Assembly: GCA_902515205.1 (NCBI GenBank)
Contig: CABXTU010000001.1
Location: 1-64,000 of the forward strand
Direction: 5' to 3'
Length of the DNA: 64,000 nt
From: an uncultured Pelagibacteraceae bacterium
Lineage (GTDB): Bacteria > Pseudomonadota > Alphaproteobacteria > Pelagibacterales > Pelagibacteraceae
This document shows, piece by piece, positions 63,786 through 64,000 of this stretch (positions are counted from its first letter, which is position 1; the number at the start of each line of letters is the position of its first letter). The position numbers and the translations under genes were made by a program. Below the pieces are notes generated by a model that saw only the letters and a program-made list of their open reading frames with translations, was not told the origin of the DNA and searched no databases.

Positions 63786-64000
63786 CTAGTTCTTTTTAGG
63801 AGGAGTAGCTTCTTTTTCAGCTTCTTCTTTTTCAGCTACTTTCTTCTCTTTTTCAATTTTTTCAGGACTTAATGGATTTCCTTCAATCTTTTTAGAAATC
63901 ACACCAGCTTTTTCCCTAATTGCCATTTCAATTTCTGCAGCAACTTGTGGATTTTGAGCTAAATAAACTTTGGCATTTTCTCTTCCTTGTCCTATCTTTT
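63786..64000 (-). CDS. recA: Recombinase RecA, C-terminal part (5' end outside window)
   Basis: The last 70 or so codons, ending in TAG (63786-63788). KIGQGRENAKVYLAQNPQVA and AAEIEMAIREKAGV match the RecA C-terminal domain. A final acidic and basic tail (SPEKIEKEKKVAEKEEAEKE) is the usual charged RecA end. RecA carries out homologous recombination and the SOS response. It enters from the right edge on the minus strand. Confidence 0.95.
   Translation of the reverse strand, partial: KIGQGRENAKVYLAQNPQVAAEIEMAIREKAGVISKKIEGNPLSPEKIEKEKKVAEKEEAEKEATPPKKN

Noticed and set aside
1..64000. tRNA, rRNA, CRISPR arrays, insertion sequences or prophage
   Set aside because: No clover-leaf like sequences, repeat-spacer arrays, transposase or integrase genes were recognised by reading; a covariance search would be needed to be certain for tRNAs.

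Overview
The window looks like a piece of a streamlined, very AT-rich marine alphaproteobacterial genome of the SAR11 (Pelagibacterales) type. The basis is gene content and style: tiny or negative intergenic distances, Lys/Asn/Ile-rich proteins, ABC importers for osmolytes and amino acids, a dimethylglycine dehydrogenase coupled to ETF, DMSP/methanethiol-type C1 and sulfur genes, and no mobile elements, CRISPR, rRNA or tRNA genes that I could see. Species level cannot be read from the sequence alone.

Layout. (1) 1-723: end of a 2-oxoglutarate/Fe(II) oxygenase and a DUF2237 protein. (2) 724-11968, all on the minus strand and mostly overlapping: a SAM methyltransferase, an APS-kinase-like P-loop kinase, a small nucleotidyltransferase, an ECHDC3-like crotonase, methanethiol oxidase (SBP56), a 2Fe-2S ferredoxin, a CoA-binding protein, a flavodoxin-fold oxidoreductase, a DUF4864 protein, then dimethylglycine dehydrogenase, EtfB, EtfA and ETF:quinone oxidoreductase. 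(3) Divergent from it, 12033-14112: a short MetF homologue overlapping a DmdA/GcvT-type demethylase. Together with formate-THF ligase (20214-21905) this is a one-carbon and methylated-compound oxidation region. (4) 14151-19992: small membrane and zinc-ribbon peptides, purEK, an acetyltransferase, a cold-shock protein, a racemase, two unknown proteins and an EamA exporter. (5) 22888-27938: a complete Liv-type ABC importer with a strong hairpin after its binding-protein gene. (6) 28031-39170: glycerol-3-phosphate dehydrogenase, a PLP ammonia-lyase, photolyase, ZapE, a BamB/YfgM-like envelope pair, aconitase, LysE exporter and CsaA. (7) 39193-46421: ArgE-like deacetylase, a ureohydrolase/aldehyde dehydrogenase pair, a secreted metallopeptidase, a cyclophilin and a FadN-like beta-oxidation protein. 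(8) 46434-52882: a Pot-type ABC importer next to an ectoine-hydrolase-like (DoeA/EutD) gene and an EutA-like racemase-family gene, a plausible compatible-solute uptake and catabolism cluster. (9) 52879-64000: panB, guaA, guaB (without CBS domains), rlmE, a glycosyltransferase, pssA, psd, icd, alaS and the end of recA.

Working together. DMG dehydrogenase, the DmdA-like protein and methanethiol oxidase all release C1 units; the MetF homologue and Fhs act on folate-bound C1; ETF and ETF-QO carry the DMG dehydrogenase electrons to quinone. The two ABC systems share an architecture: a short GC-rich hairpin directly after the binding-protein gene, which probably raises its expression over the membrane components.

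Small-scale features found by reading between genes: a 54-residue four-cysteine peptide (14795-14959, minus), a 34-residue membrane peptide (14151-14255), a possible 27-residue membrane peptide (27942-28025), several start codons only 3-9 nt after a TATAAT-like box (candidate leaderless mRNAs), and convergent gene pairs that all abut or overlap, two of them through one shared TTAA. Stretches between genes are all shorter than 300 bases.
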